Shown in pieces: positions 12,411-24,709 of a DNA stretch of 64,000 bases. Each line of letters starts with the position of its first letter. Position 1 is the stretch's first letter. Under the pieces are notes generated by a model. The model had not been told where the DNA came from. It saw only the letters and a program-made list of their open reading frames with translations, and did no database searches. The stretch comes from Bretschneidera sinensis (taxonomy: Eukaryota > Streptophyta > Magnoliopsida > Brassicales > Akaniaceae): the NCBI GenBank assembly GCA_023935145.1, contig CM043699.1:111457036-111521035 (forward strand), read 5' to 3'. The translations under genes and the position numbers were made by a program.

Positions 12411-15400
12411 AATTAGTCTCCAAAAACCACATACGATTAGGATCTTCATCAGTAATTGGAGAAATTTTTTTTACATTTAATGATGCATTGATTCAAAAAA
12501 AAAAAAATTCTAATTACCGAAGAGGTTATTCACCCTTTCCATGTTATATGGCGTTTTCCTCCTGTGAACCTATAAAATATAGACCAAAACACACAACTGT
12601 ATTGCACAGTTGGCTGCAAACTATGAGAAAATTAAATGTCAGATTGGAACAAAGAAAACCCTTTAGCAATATCTGCTTACATCAATTTGCTAGAACTGAA
12701 GATGTCCATGTTCCATATAACGCTGGCTCTTCTGCTTCTTGACTTCATATTTTCTGATCTGCGAAGTAACAAACTAATGATGTAACATTCCAGTGGCATA
12801 ATAAAGTAATAAGAAAGAATTAAAATTTCTAATGGTGCTATACTCTTAGAAAAAAAAAGAAACTTAATACTATCAAAATACATTGGAATTTAGCAAACAA
12901 CACTCCTTGTTTCAGAAATAAGCAAGCCATTCAGTTTATAGTTGCTTCAATTGACAAATCACTTCCACAGATCCAAACTCTCCTGAATGATATTTTGTTT
13001 GGTGGGGAGGAAAGGAGGATACCTACAAGCATAACTATAACAACCAACTCAACCACTAATATGTGTTTACTAGCAGAAGAGGGAGGAGAAAGAAAACTAG
13101 GAGTATAGAAAAGTGGGAAAATAACATTTCCTTTCTGTGTAAAGTATAAAGGACAAAAAACTAGAAGGACAAAAAATAGTTTTCTTTTTTCCTTATTTAG
13201 TAAAGTGACAAAATATGAAGAAAGAAAGTGCACATAATAACATTTTACTATTATAGCCTTTGTATTGTTACTTCAAGGTATTAAACCAGTAAAATTACAA
13301 ACCTATTTTTTTCTTTCCTATTTTCCACTCTCTAACCTTCCCAATTTAGAACGATATGATTTGTACATGTGAGAGTAAAACATTAGTGCCCTTTTAGTTG
13401 TGAAAACCTTCTCTCCATTTTCTTTAACACTTTCTTTAGCAATTTGAACATTCTTAACATAATTTGGAAAATAATATTTCTTTTTCCAATATATAAGGAA
13501 ATGTATGCTAAATTGATGATATAGAAGTCAATTATACATGCAGCAGAGGTCATCCAATCAAAATGGCAGAAAATCATTTACAGAAAGAAGTGATTTAGAA
13601 AAAGTATGCTCCAGTGCTTTTTCTTTCTCAGGAAAAGGGGGAGGGGGGGGGGTATTGGTTCCTTTTCTCAAAGCATAGATCTGCCCTTGAGCATGATGAC
13701 AAGGGAACACCTCATTTCACTTCTAAGTTTGCCTTCCTTAGGATCACTGACAAATTAGAGTGTAAGGGAATGCTTGAGCTCCAGCTAGCTAGACCCCTGG
13801 AGCTGAAATAGCCACTGGAAAGAACTTGTAAAGAGTGACCCATTTTAATTGACAAAACAATTACCTAATACAATGTTATATAATGTTGCATTAGACTACA
13901 TTTCAATATTTAATTATTATTCAAATGGCCCCTTGCTATATGTTTTATCACCTTAGGCTAATGTGTTCCATGTGAACAATGAAAGAGTCTTTTATCAGTA
14001 AATCCACAAGACTACGTCACATAGCAAAACAAAGACATTCTTCCCTCAACTTATCTTCCAAATTCCAAGGAGACCATGCTTTGCAAATCATTTCCCTCCA
14101 GTTGGCCAACTAAAAGCCATAAGATGAATGATTTGAGAGAAGCAAAAACTGAGAAGAAAAAGTTAAACGTATTTGGAGAGTAGGGAAGCAAAAAGGAAAA
14201 TACTCCACTGCATTTTGAGCTACAGCAGAACAAAGTTATAAGGAGAACGGGAAGATGACGATTAAGGATTTTTCAATTTCAGATAAGAAGCAAATTAGCA
14301 AAAGTTACATGCATCAAATTTTACATTCAACAAAACTCACTGTTATCAATTTAACACAATTATTAGAAAAGTGAACCATCTACCCAAAACTCTGGCATTT
14401 TTCATCATTGTACTGGTGGTAAGGGTTCTTTCAATTGTCTCCTCAAGAGTTACTCATGTAAAGACTTTCTTATTTAAGCTTGGGGACTTGCTTCCAGTCT
14501 CTCCCCGAACTAATGAGAAACTCACCAACTTACAGTGTCTAGGATCTGAATTCCATTATCAATTCACTGTAACCTTCAACTATAGTTGGAATTCTGTTAT
14601 CACTAAAGAAGTGAAGCAAACAATCCATTGTACCCCAGTACTAATACATGTACCGCACCAGCAGCTATAGGGATGTCCTTCAAGCCAATGCTTAATTTGA
14701 AACTCGGTAGCATATGCCATACTGTAAATGGATGAAAGCTAAACCAATTTTTTGTCAAGACTTACTAAAAAAGCCTATAATCATATATTAATGGAAAAAC
14801 CTCGTCTTCACCCTCAAAGTTTCGAAATTTTCATAATTAAGTTACTAGCTCATAGCACCAAAAAAATGCCCTGCGTTCCCACTTATAGCAAATTCAAATT
14901 TTATGTTACTATCATGCCTTTCCTGAGCTCCGCCAACGTGTCCCTAATTATAGATTAAATATGCATATCCTCGATCAAATTTCTCACTAACAAACTCATG
15001 AACTCAGACATAAAACATTGATCTCTGTCAAGCCATCAAACATGCATATCTTGGTGTTCATCTAATAAACAGGTCAAACTCATGCAACCTGATGATGTGG
15101 CAATTTAGATACAAATGGAGGCCAAAGAAATCAAATTCTACAAGGGGCAGACAACATTTGATCCTACACAACAAAAAGGGAAGGTGACAGTACAGTTGTA
15201 TTGACTATAAACATGACAACAATAAAATAATCAAATGGACCAAATAGGGATGAGGCAGTTTAGAGAAGAAATCAACCTTCTCTAGCAGCAAAATAGATAG
15301 GAATTAATCACCATTTACCACTCACTAATAATCCCATCCTTAATTAGCTCACACAATAACAAACATGTAAGTTGACAAAAATTGAATTTTGGGGGTAGTT

Positions 15401-16030
15401 TATAATGAATTAGCAAAACTATACCTGGAATCTCTAGTGAAAAGGAAACATGGAAAAGAAGAAAAATGTGTATTTTAAATGAAAGAGTTAAAATTTTAAA
15501 AAAAAATCTTTTCAAGGAATAAACTTGAGAAATACTTCTATTATTCAAACTAGATCACGCCCAATAAAATGAGATCACTCTTTTTTATCCATCAATTCCA
15601 TTTGAACTAATTCAGCCAACTACTGAGTCATAAAGTTTTGACAGATCGCTTGACTGAACCATGAAAAAAAATAGACAAAGATCCACACATTTTATGTTAC
15701 TCATTGATATTGTCAGAAATAAACAGAAAATATCATATTAAATTAGTAACATAGGCAAACCCCTGTAAATTTCGCAAATAAACCAGATTAGTCATTCAAA
15801 CTGGAATTGATTGTCAAGTTATGCAAGCAAAATCTAATCAAAATGATTTATGAGAAAAAAAATCCACAAATCCATTTATCATTTGAATTTCAATTGCCGT
15901 AATCACAAAGTTGGTTCACTTCAAGATGAAACAACATCTATCCATCAGAAATCAATAACCAAGGCCAACAAAACCAAAGACCAGCCAAGGAAACAAACAG
16001 ACTTCTAAGTTCAAACAAGAAGTATTATCA
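12411..16030. other. intergenic, no gene recognised
   Basis: This is AT-rich sequence downstream of AUGMIN1. All frames are short and lack family character. A G-run lies at 13641-13651. I see no convincing transposon ends, RNA gene or repeat array here. Confidence 0.45.
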
Positions 16031-16035
16031 ACACT

Positions 16036-16432
16036 TTCACTCTGTTTGAAAACAAATAAAAACGAAATGAAATTCATTTATAAATGAATTGAAAAAAGAA
16101 TTCATTTGCAAATGAATTGAAATGAATTTTCTTGTTTGGCTTTGTTAAATTAAATTGTAGAACTCAATTCAATTATCATGTTTAGAATGCTTGGAATAAA
16201 TAATATTGAATCTAATGTTTAGATTCTAAACCTTTTCATCAGAGAACTTTACCATTTTTGTTTGGTCAACATAATTTTTGCTCTTTATTTTGTGAATTCC
16301 ATTTGCAACAAGCTAACTCTATTCCCTAGTGAATTCATTTATAAATGAATTCCATAATTTTTTCTCTTTCCAAACACAAATGGAATCACAAATGAATTCC
16401 ATAGAATTCATTTGGTCCAAACATACTCTTTA
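16036..16432. mobile_element. MITE-like foldback element
   Basis: The left end (ACTCTGTTTGAAAACAAAT...GAAATTCATTT) is imperfectly complementary to the right end (GAATTCATTTGGTCCAAACATACTC). The interior repeats AATTCATTT(A/G)(T/C)AAATGAATT palindromes on both sides. It is about 400 bp with no coding potential, so it is a non-autonomous inverted-repeat element. I cannot assign a superfamily because the target duplication is unclear. Confidence 0.5.
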
Positions 16433-18430
16433 TTATGTCTGAACTCTAACTAATCAAACTACTGTGATACAACTTACCAATAAGCAACAACTAGAAACTT
16501 GAATTATAATTAAACACAGAAATCAACAAGTAAGATTAGCAAAGTAGGAATGGGTACAAACCAGAGAGCGCAAGCTTGACTGAGTAGACGAATTTAATCA
16601 GCCAACATAGAAAGGACCAAATCACCACTTCTTAAAGAGCTAGCAATCTCATCAGCAACAGCCAAGCAAGTAGAGACCCAACCACTTAGAGTCATCCACA
16701 CCATCTCTACCATCCAAAGAGTCACGGCGCATGGTATTGGCATCTGTCTCTGTTGTGGATTTTTCTCCCTTTTTTCTTTAGCAATACCCAATTATTGCTT
16801 CTTTTAGGATTTATAGAGAGAACCCATTTGAGGATCAAGTGATCAAACCCTTTTGTGGAAAGAAATCAAGAAAGATTTCAGGCAGTGAAAGCAAGAGGTA
16901 TCGACCTTCATAAAGGGAATGGTAGTAATTTTTGCTCTGCATTTTTTTTTATTATGTAAAAATAATATTAAAATTTTAGTAAAGTAGAATCTCAATCTTA
17001 TTAGAATTCTATGACATATCAAAAAGACACATTTCCATAACTACTTTATAAATATGAGTTTTTTTTATAAAATGTACGAATCTTAAATTTTTGTTTCAAT
17101 ATCTTCAACCAAGTTCTCCTTGCCATTAAGATCTCGCCACGTTTGTCTCTACACACACGAAGCACAAACCGTGTTCTCTTGGTGGGCGGGTGTGATCTTG
17201 TGAGCCCAACTCATAAATACAACAAGCTAACATATGGTGTGGTCTATACTGTCCGGATTAGGATCATTTTCATAAATACTTATATAGTTCAACTTTGATA
17301 CTTTATCTATATTGAAAGTATCAAGTAAAATCAACATATTTACCGATAGTTTAGTTATATTTGATAATTTAGTAAATGTGATCAGGGATGAAACCAATTT
17401 TTTTTAGGTTTGGTCGAAATATATGAATGATTTTTTGTCACTTGTCAAGAATTTAATTTTCATGGTAAATTCATAAAACACTTAAATATCTATCACATAA
17501 TATTAGTTTTATATATATATTTTTATATTTATACCATTGATGTCTAAGAGAATATATATTTTAAAAAATATTGAAAGTTGTATAAATATTTCAAAGAGAA
17601 TGAAATAATAAAAAATTGTACCAATAAAAAACAACAAATGATAACTCACTGATAAAAAACAATAACAAATATAACAACACAAGTGCACAACTCTTTACGT
17701 AAAATAATAAATCATTATATGGAAGTACATAAACAAAATTAAACCTTTTTGTTTTTTACTAGAACTACCCTATTCCACGGTTACTTTTTCGTGACTCCAA
17801 CTTTTGACTTTAGGTATATGAATGTGTCAAGTATCAGGTTAGGTCTCACTCTAGTCTCTTTGGTGACTAGTCTCTACTCTCTTGGCCTATGCAATTGCGT
17901 TCACCAGATAACTATAATTACTATATTTTATTGCATAGGTTAAGTCTGGGTCATATGGAAAATGTTAGTCACTAGCCTTTTCTAACAAAAGCTTAGCTTG
18001 GGCCATGGCCCAGATGTGCCGAGATAGAGACTTCGTATCTGAATGTGACAATTTTTTTGGGTCAAAAAATGAGTAAGTAAGCTTGCTTTATTGCTTGCCC
18101 GATAGAGAATACTGAGTTTCAACACACACACAGAATTTAGAGTTGTCCCTATAGCACTTATGTCGAGATTAAAACTAAAAGTTATTTCACATTTTATACG
18201 ATAAAAACCTAAATTTAACACCAATAAACACTTATAAAGAGACTCGAACACAAATGTTTCTTGGCAAATGTGACAATTTTACTTGTACTTTGAATATGGA
18301 CAAAGCACCATATGATTTTTCCTATATCCATCCACTATGAATTTTCAAATGTTATTCTATAAGCAATTCATTACTATGCTATATACAATTAGATGACTAT
18401 TCAATTATATAAACAATTATAGTATTATAT
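16433..18430. other. intergenic, no gene recognised
   Basis: Nothing here could be assigned. A minus-strand frame at 16594-16791 ends with a well-composed stretch (LAVADEIASSLRSGDLVLSM), but it has no family match that I know and no supporting neighbouring exon. The remainder is AT-rich. Confidence 0.4.
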
Positions 18431-18435
18431 ATGTT

Positions 18436-19413
18436 TGTTGGTGCAAGATTTAATTTACGCGTCAATCAAGGTTGAAGTAGACTCGATTGAAACAATATTT
18501 CTCTAGATGAGTTTGGTACTGCCTCAATTAAGAAAATTTTACGATACGCCGTTATAAACTAAAGAAAATAAATTTAATCTAGCAATTAATTAACCAAATA
18601 AATAACAATTGTGCATAACAACACACTCAATGTATTGATATTTTAAGCAACTATGATACAAAGAGTTTACAAGGTTAAAACCTCGAAGTACCAAGTACAG
18701 ACTCTTCAAACTTGTTGTAATGTAGGCTAAGCCTTCAATGCAACCCTGGCTTGGATCAGCTTCGAGACAGACAAAGAATGGGAATGGAGAAGGGAAATTA
18801 CATATACGAATACAATACAACTACTCCTATTGGAACTGAGAAGTAAAGGAAAGTAAATGCAGAAGATAATGATCGTTGGATGATTGTTTGTGTCCTCTTA
18901 TGATTGATTCTGTTGCTATTTATATTGCTTTAGGCTTAGACAGTTGTGTTGATAATTCCCAAAAGTCTCCCACGTTTTCATTTCCTCGCGTATTCTTAAT
19001 TAAACTTGCTGAACATGACGCATGTCAGAATCTTTAACTCTATTACATGGATCGTATTTAATCGTGGTCACTTTTACTTTAGCCAGTTAAATGCACGACT
19101 CTTAGATTGTCCCCAATCCCTGAATAGCTCGATTGACAGTTATAACTCATGCTTGAGGACGAGGTATGGAACGTTCCCTCTAACTCACAGCCTCACGCCC
19201 TCGAGTTACTCTACTTGTCTCGATGTTGCCCCTCAAACTTTTCCTTTTAAAAGTTCTTGTTTCACGAGCTTTTTGATGACGAATCGTCTTATCTCAATTA
19301 ATGTTATATCACTCCTCTTTCTTTTCCGATCGTCTTTTCTCTTACTTGCTAGGATCTTTACAAGTGTGCCAATCAAGATATACTACAACATCAAATTATT
19401 TTTAGTATAAACA
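18436..19413. mobile_element. solo LTR with 5-bp target duplication
   Basis: The element is 978 bp, begins TGTTGGTGCAAG and ends AGTATAAACA, so it has the TGTT...AACA terminal inverted repeat of LTRs. It is flanked directly by ATGTT on the left (18431-18435) and ATGTT on the right (19414-19418), a perfect 5-bp target-site duplication. There is no primer-binding site, internal domain or second LTR, so it is a solo LTR left by recombination. The copy at 1-936 belongs to the same family. Confidence 0.9.
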
Positions 19414-19418
19414 ATGTT

Positions 19419-20045
19419 GTATAATTTTTTAATGTGGTATTCTATAAACAATTCATTATTATATAATGCGGTATGTACAACTTAATCTATACTATATACA
19501 GTTAGACACGTATTCAATTATTAGATTAAATATTTTTCCTAAAATTAAAATTTTATTTTATTTATTTTTATAAAAAAAACTAATTGTTTAATAGTTATTT
19601 ATAATATTATTTTTCCTATTTTTTAATATAATCTATATACTAAAATCTCATACAAAAAAATCTTGTTTAAATATAATTAAGTATTGTATAAACACGTCTT
19701 TACTATGAAATTAAATTCAAAATTAAATTCATTAAATTAACTATTTAAACAAAAAGAAGAAAAATTAAGTTGATACCATCTATTACATATTAAAATGATT
19801 AAATAAATTTTATCGGATTAATAAGTTCGTTTTGTTTACACTAAAACTAGTGATGGAGTTTCAAAGTTGATTAGAACCACATTTATGTTTTTTTTAATAT
19901 TATTAAATTTAAAAATTATCATTAATTTATTTATTATAAATAAAATACAATAATACTTTTTACTTTTAATATTTTCCTTATTACATATAAAATAGTAATA
20001 AAACAATCAGTCATATATTTTTTACTAAATGCAACACAAATACAA
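19419..20045. other. AT-rich intergenic
   Basis: This is very AT-rich sequence with long runs of A and T, without reading frames or recognisable element ends. Confidence 0.4.
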
Positions 20046-20050
20046 TGGCC

Positions 20051-20260
20051 AAATACGGTGCGTTGAGGCATGTTCACAGGGAATTCAATTTCTGTGCAGA
20101 TTGGTTAGCTAAAGAGTCTGGTCAGGTTGATTCGACTTTGGTTGTGCTGGAGAATCCACCTGCTCGCGTGTTTGCGCACCTCAGGAACGATATGATTGGT
20201 GTTTAATAGCCAAGGGCCTCTAGGTAGCTGCTATTTTTTTCTTCCCCATTATAAAAAAAA
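20051..20260 (+). mobile_element. 5'-truncated LINE, RNase H end plus poly(A)
   Basis: The frame from about 20051 to the TAA at 20204-20206 reads ALRHVHREFNFCADWLAKES and continues about 28 residues. This is the C-terminal part of the RNase H domain of plant L1-type LINEs (H-R-E-x-N-x-x-A-D-W-L-A). A short 3' UTR and a TTATAAAAAAAA tail follow, ending near 20260. The abrupt start inside the domain is typical of 5' truncation at insertion. Confidence 0.75.
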
Positions 20261-20508
20261 GTTTAGTAGACTTCCTCTTTACTTGAAAATGACCACAAGA
20301 AATTCACAATAAAAATAAATAAATTATTTAAATTTCTTTTAAAGTAACATATAATTAAAAAGTCATTCCATCTGATTAATTATGAATACTTAAATTTAAT
20401 CCATGTCAAAGTTTAATAAGGGATACAGCTAACGAAAAAGTTGTCTTAACTACAACACCTTTCATTCTTATTAAAAATGATAATAATACCAAAGGTCTTT
20501 AATATATT

Positions 20509-21859
20509 TGTCAATGTATATGATTTTTTTTTTTTTGTTTCTATTGCAATATTAGATTTATAGTTTTATATGTATTAGTTTTCTAATTCGTTTAATTTCA
20601 TGATTTATTATAACCCTAAGTTTCTTTTTTTCTAATTAGTTTAGTTTCTTGATTAATTATAACCCTAGATTTTCTATTTCTATTATGCTTTATATTTTGG
20701 ATCATGATCTTCTCAATTTGAAAATTGAAATGGAGTCAAGTTTATGCTGAGATTGAATGCCACATCATCAAAGGGAGAATATTCAAATTCAAATTTATCA
20801 ATGTAGTATTAATCTCACTATGAACTTGACCGTTGTTTCAATTCTTAAATGGAGAGGATCGTAGTCTTTATATTTTTAGCTTCTATATATCATGTATTCA
20901 ATCTTTTACAACACATCAATAATATAAAAAATTCTTTTCCAATTCTCCTTTTATTTTAACATGATATCAAAGTTATTGATCTTGTTTTGAGAGTTGTCTT
21001 TGAGCTTCTGCAATTTCGACAGGAAACCTTATTCCGCTCGTCCGGTCATTAATTTTTATTTTTTCTCTTTTATTTTAGTTTTTCAACGTGTTTTCTTTAG
21101 TGATATATCTACCGCACAAAGATACCTTTCAGGGAGATCCAATCGTTAGCAATCGAGAAAGCCGTCAAAATTTCAAGTTGAGACAACCCTCCATGCGCCC
21201 ACACGTGTTGGGTCGACTCTCAACTGGTTTTTTGTTTCGGTTCAACCCAGCTCCAGGTCTATTCTAGTCAACTGTTAGCCAGCTCAACGTCACGTGTTTC
21301 GCCATGTTAGTGCCCCACCTGTTAGGTTCCACCACCCTAGTCGACAGTTAGTTGTCATGTGTTCAGTCTTGTCAGCTTTCAAGTTCCGTCTTGAATCCAA
21401 GCATTCCTCTTATTTTCGTATCCCTCAATAATCCTCACCAATCTCGACCAATGTTTGGGTTCTTTTTTTTTTTTTTTTTTTGTTTTGAGGGCACATGCAA
21501 TGAGGTAAGGAGGTGAGCTTTTATGTGAAGAGTTACTTTCGTAGAGTTTTTTTTATCGAAACTTGGTATCAACATGTAAAGTTCTTTGTTAAAGTTTGTT
21601 CTTCTCATTGTTACTTCGATTCGGTTTACAAAACATCCATTTTAGCATATTGAGTTTGCGGGAACTGTTAACATATATAATATTTTCTATTTTTATTTTA
21701 ATATTAGTTTCCTAGTTAACGCGTATGATATTTTTTATTTTTATTTCAATATTAGTTTTTTAGTTTTATATATATTAGTTTTTTAATTAGTTTAGTTTTC
21801 GAATTTATTATAACCTTAGGTTTTCTGTTTCTAATTAATTTAGTTTTTTGATTTATTAC
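20509..21859 (+). mobile_element. Copia-like non-autonomous LTR retrotransposon, degraded
   Basis: A probable 5' LTR (20509-20961, TGTCAATG...TTTTAACA) is followed at once by TGATATCAAAGTTATTGATC. This resembles the initiator-methionine-tRNA primer-binding site of plant Copia elements. About 700 bp of non-coding internal sequence follows, then a polypurine-like GAGTTTGCGGGAAC (21652-21665). A second LTR copy opens with TGTTAACATATATAATATTT at 21666 and is traceable to about 21859, where it breaks off. The two LTRs share AATATTAG...TTTTATAT(G/A)TATTAGTTTT and TTATTATAACC. There is no gag or pol frame, so it is a TRIM/LARD-like or internally deleted element. Confidence 0.65.
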
Positions 21860-22895
21860 CAAAAGTCATACATTTTTCAGTTGCAAAGAAAAAAAAAAAA
21901 CAGTTTTCATTATCAACGTGGAGCGAAAAAGAAAAATTCTTCCATGTTCTATTTACCCGAACAGATGTCACCTTTCACTTTGGGTATTGTAACTTTCATA
22001 GCTCACCTTTCATTTTCTCTTTGTCCAAACAGAGGTCACAAACTGAGTTCATCAGAGAGAAAATGAAAGAACATCAATTATTGAGCTCACATCATGAGTT
22101 TGCACAGCTGACACACACTGGACGTCTGACAGAGCAAAGCTACAAGTACAAGTGGATAATTTGTGTATACGAAAAATGAGAGGTTCATATAATTTATCTT
22201 CCAAAAATAATGAAAGTGGTCCTATAGGAAAATGTGACGCCAAGAGGAAAATATAAATTGAAAAAAATTGGCTTTATAGTTTTCTTCCTTTCATGTTTTT
22301 TTTTTTTTTTTTTTAATTACATGGCTTTAATAATCACTTAATCCTCTAAACTTATGGATGTCAATATATTATATACCTTTTCAAATGTAAGAAATTGATT
22401 ATATACAAAGACTCCTTTTAGTGCAGCAATCAAACTAACCAGAAACTCATAAGTTCATGGAAACCAGTGCAACTGAAAGTGGCAGTTATTGTTTGAAGGA
22501 TAGCAGAGATATTGTAAATTTTATCAATTTTAATATAATTTATCTAAAAAAATTTTAATTTTATTATAATTCATTTAAAAATAAATTTTACATTTTTACT
22601 GTTAAACTAAATATGTGATCAATTTATTTGCAAATAAATTTTACATATTTTTAACGAATCAAACAAAGTAATCTATAGAATTCAACCTCTACGAAAACTA
22701 TAGAATCATTTAAAACAAATAGAGTGTTAAAGTGCAAAATAAACCTATTTATTTTGAATAAAACTTGGGTCTTTAAACCCAAAAAAACACATAGGGAAAA
22801 GACAAAAAAAATGAATAGCAATAGCCTCTTTTTTTCGAGGGAAGAATGTGAATAATTCATTGATAAAAAGACAAATCTGTTTCGATCAGGGGACT
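21860..22895. other. intergenic, no gene recognised
   Basis: This is AT-rich intergenic sequence with a 20-base T-run near 22297-22313. A block at about 22720-22790 (AAAGTGCAAAATAAACCTATTTATTTT...TTTAAACCC) resembles 22926-22970 in direct orientation, so it may be part of a related repeat. No gene is seen. Confidence 0.4.
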
Positions 22896-22897
22896 AA

Positions 22898-23695
22898 GCT
22901 TTTGTTTGATATGACTTGTAAAACCCAAGGTTTAAAGTGTAAAATAAATTTATTTATTTTAAAATGAGTGTTTGATAAAATAAATATAATCAAATGAATT
23001 TTTGATTTATATAAAATAAGACGAGAGATCAGATTTACTATTTTTTTTCACTCTCCACTTTCTCATCTGGTCTTCTCTCTTCACTCATATGCCCTCTCTG
23101 TCCTCATCTGGTTTCAGGTGGAAGAGAAACCCATTGCTCCAAAGAATAGAGCATAATGAAAGAGAAGAGATAGAAAGATGATGGGAAAGAGATAAGATAG
23201 AATCGTGCATAAAAATCCAAAAGAAAACATATACATGACCTCAAAACCAAAAAAAAAAAAAAAACTCCTCCCCCTCTTTGATTTTTTATGCACAAGTAGG
23301 TCATTTTCCTTTTTCTTTTGCCCTTTTTTTCTTTCTCTTTTTATCCTTTTCTCTCTTTTTATCCCCTTTTTGCTTAACTTTGTTATGTATTTATATTTTA
23401 AATTTTACTAAGTAATTTCAATAACAGAAAACAACGTAGGTTATGGATTATTTATGTGTAATAAATAAATATTACTCAAAATAATATGATACATGTATAT
23501 ATAAATTGCATAATTATGAAAAAAAATCATCATAAGTCACGAGTCAGACAATTTTGAATTTAAACCAAACAGTTTATAATCAAACAATAAAAAATTAATT
23601 AATTCGATCATAAATAAAAATTTCACGAATCGATCATCGAACATCAGACATTTAACAATTTTCGCTAGTCTAACCAAACAAAACTTAAAAGACTT
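22898..23695. mobile_element. possible TIR element
   Basis: The left end AGCTTTTGTTTGATATGAC is imperfectly inverted at the right as CTAACCAAACAAAACTTAAAAGAC. The two ends are about 0.8 kb apart with no coding sequence between. The inside has long pyrimidine tracts (23041-23100, 23301-23370). I see no clear target duplication, so this is tentative. Confidence 0.35.
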
Positions 23696-24440
23696 GAGAG
23701 ATAAACTAACAAAGAGGTGTGGGTGGAAATTGATAATGCAAATTTAGCCAATTGATGGGTTACAAAATTGCACTATCGAAATATGTGGTTAAAGTGAAAA
23801 GAAGTTCATATCAAAAAGCATAGTCTTAATACTGTCCATGATTGATGTTGGAACTAATAGGACAAAACGAGGACAAGAAAGAGATTAACGAACTGGTAGG
23901 TTAAAAGATGATATATTTTTTGTTTAAACTTTTTATATCGATTTACAATGCAATTAAAATATAGAAACAATGATTATTATTTTTTTGATAAATATGTTTT
24001 ACAGGCTGAAAAATTTGGACATGATTGAGTTTGATGCCAAAATTCAGTAAAAAAATTGCTTTCTATTTCATTGAAAACGGAAACTATTTCGATATGCCAA
24101 CTTAATGTTGACGACGTATATAAAATCGATTTTTTTTTTGATGTAGACATGAAATAGAATTGAATCTATTTGAGCATGAATTTTGATTTTTATGTTTGTT
24201 TTGCTATCCAATTAAATTCATTAAAAGCTCCCAAACTGAAAATAATTTAAATCCAAAGTAATTAAATAGAGGAAAGCTATAATTTGGCCAAACTTTTATT
24301 TTTAATTTGTTTTTTTTGGTGGGTTAATCCAGCAAAATTAAAATACACGCCGCCGACAAATATTTGACCCTAACAAAATATGATACCCATCCCAATCAAT
24401 CACCTGATCTCGGAGTGGGTCCCTATGTCCCATTCACACT

Positions 24441-24448
24441 CCACGTGG
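24441..24448 (+). promoter_or_regulatory. G-box upstream of the PF09713 gene A
   Basis: CCACGTGG is a perfect palindromic G-box (CACGTG core), the binding site of plant bZIP and bHLH factors. It lies about 170 bases before the first splice donor of copy A and falls outside the segment shared with copy B. Confidence 0.5.
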
Positions 24449-24539
24449 CATGATTCGTGGCACTACACATATACTAAATTTCCCTCTAACAGAAATACCT
24501 CATGATCTGAAAACGTAAAAGAATAGAATTGTTAAGCTA

Positions 24540-24619
24540 AAAATCGCGCACAGCAAATAGCGAAAGAAGGTTCCTTTCTCGCTCGGGAGATATCTCTCAT
24601 ATTTTATCGGAATCGGAAG
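24540..24619 (+). other. non-coding first exon of gene A
   Basis: The stretch ends with ATCGGAAG|GTAAGA, a strong splice donor, and joins by phase-free leader splicing to the acceptor CTGCATCAG at about 26227. The 5' boundary is not visible; 24540 is a guess. The homologous segment in copy B begins about 17 bases into the following intron, so this exon was not duplicated. Confidence 0.5.
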
Positions 24620-24667
24620 GTAAGATAATATTATCTGAATATTTAGGTTTTGATATTAATTTTTTGG

Positions 24668-24668
<1 letters not shown>

Positions 24669-24706
<38 letters not shown>
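24669..24706. repeat. (AT)n microsatellite in intron 1 of gene A
   Basis: About 19 uninterrupted AT units. The equivalent place in copy B (about 37789-37800, GGATCAAATATGTCTC) has no expansion, so it grew after the duplication or was lost in B. Confidence 0.9.

Positions 24707-24709
<3 letters not shown>

Noticed and set aside
14371..14670. 99-residue plus-strand frame
   Set aside because: Low-complexity hydrophobic and basic composition, no family character, no splice context.
16594..16791. 65-residue minus-strand frame with a well-composed end (DEIASSLRSGDLVL)
   Set aside because: No family match that I recognise, no partner exon, and several stops around it. It may be chance or a decayed element.
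23041..23370. Pyrimidine and purine tracts considered as a promoter or CRISPR-like array
   Set aside because: No regular spacers or repeats; ordinary low-complexity plant sequence.
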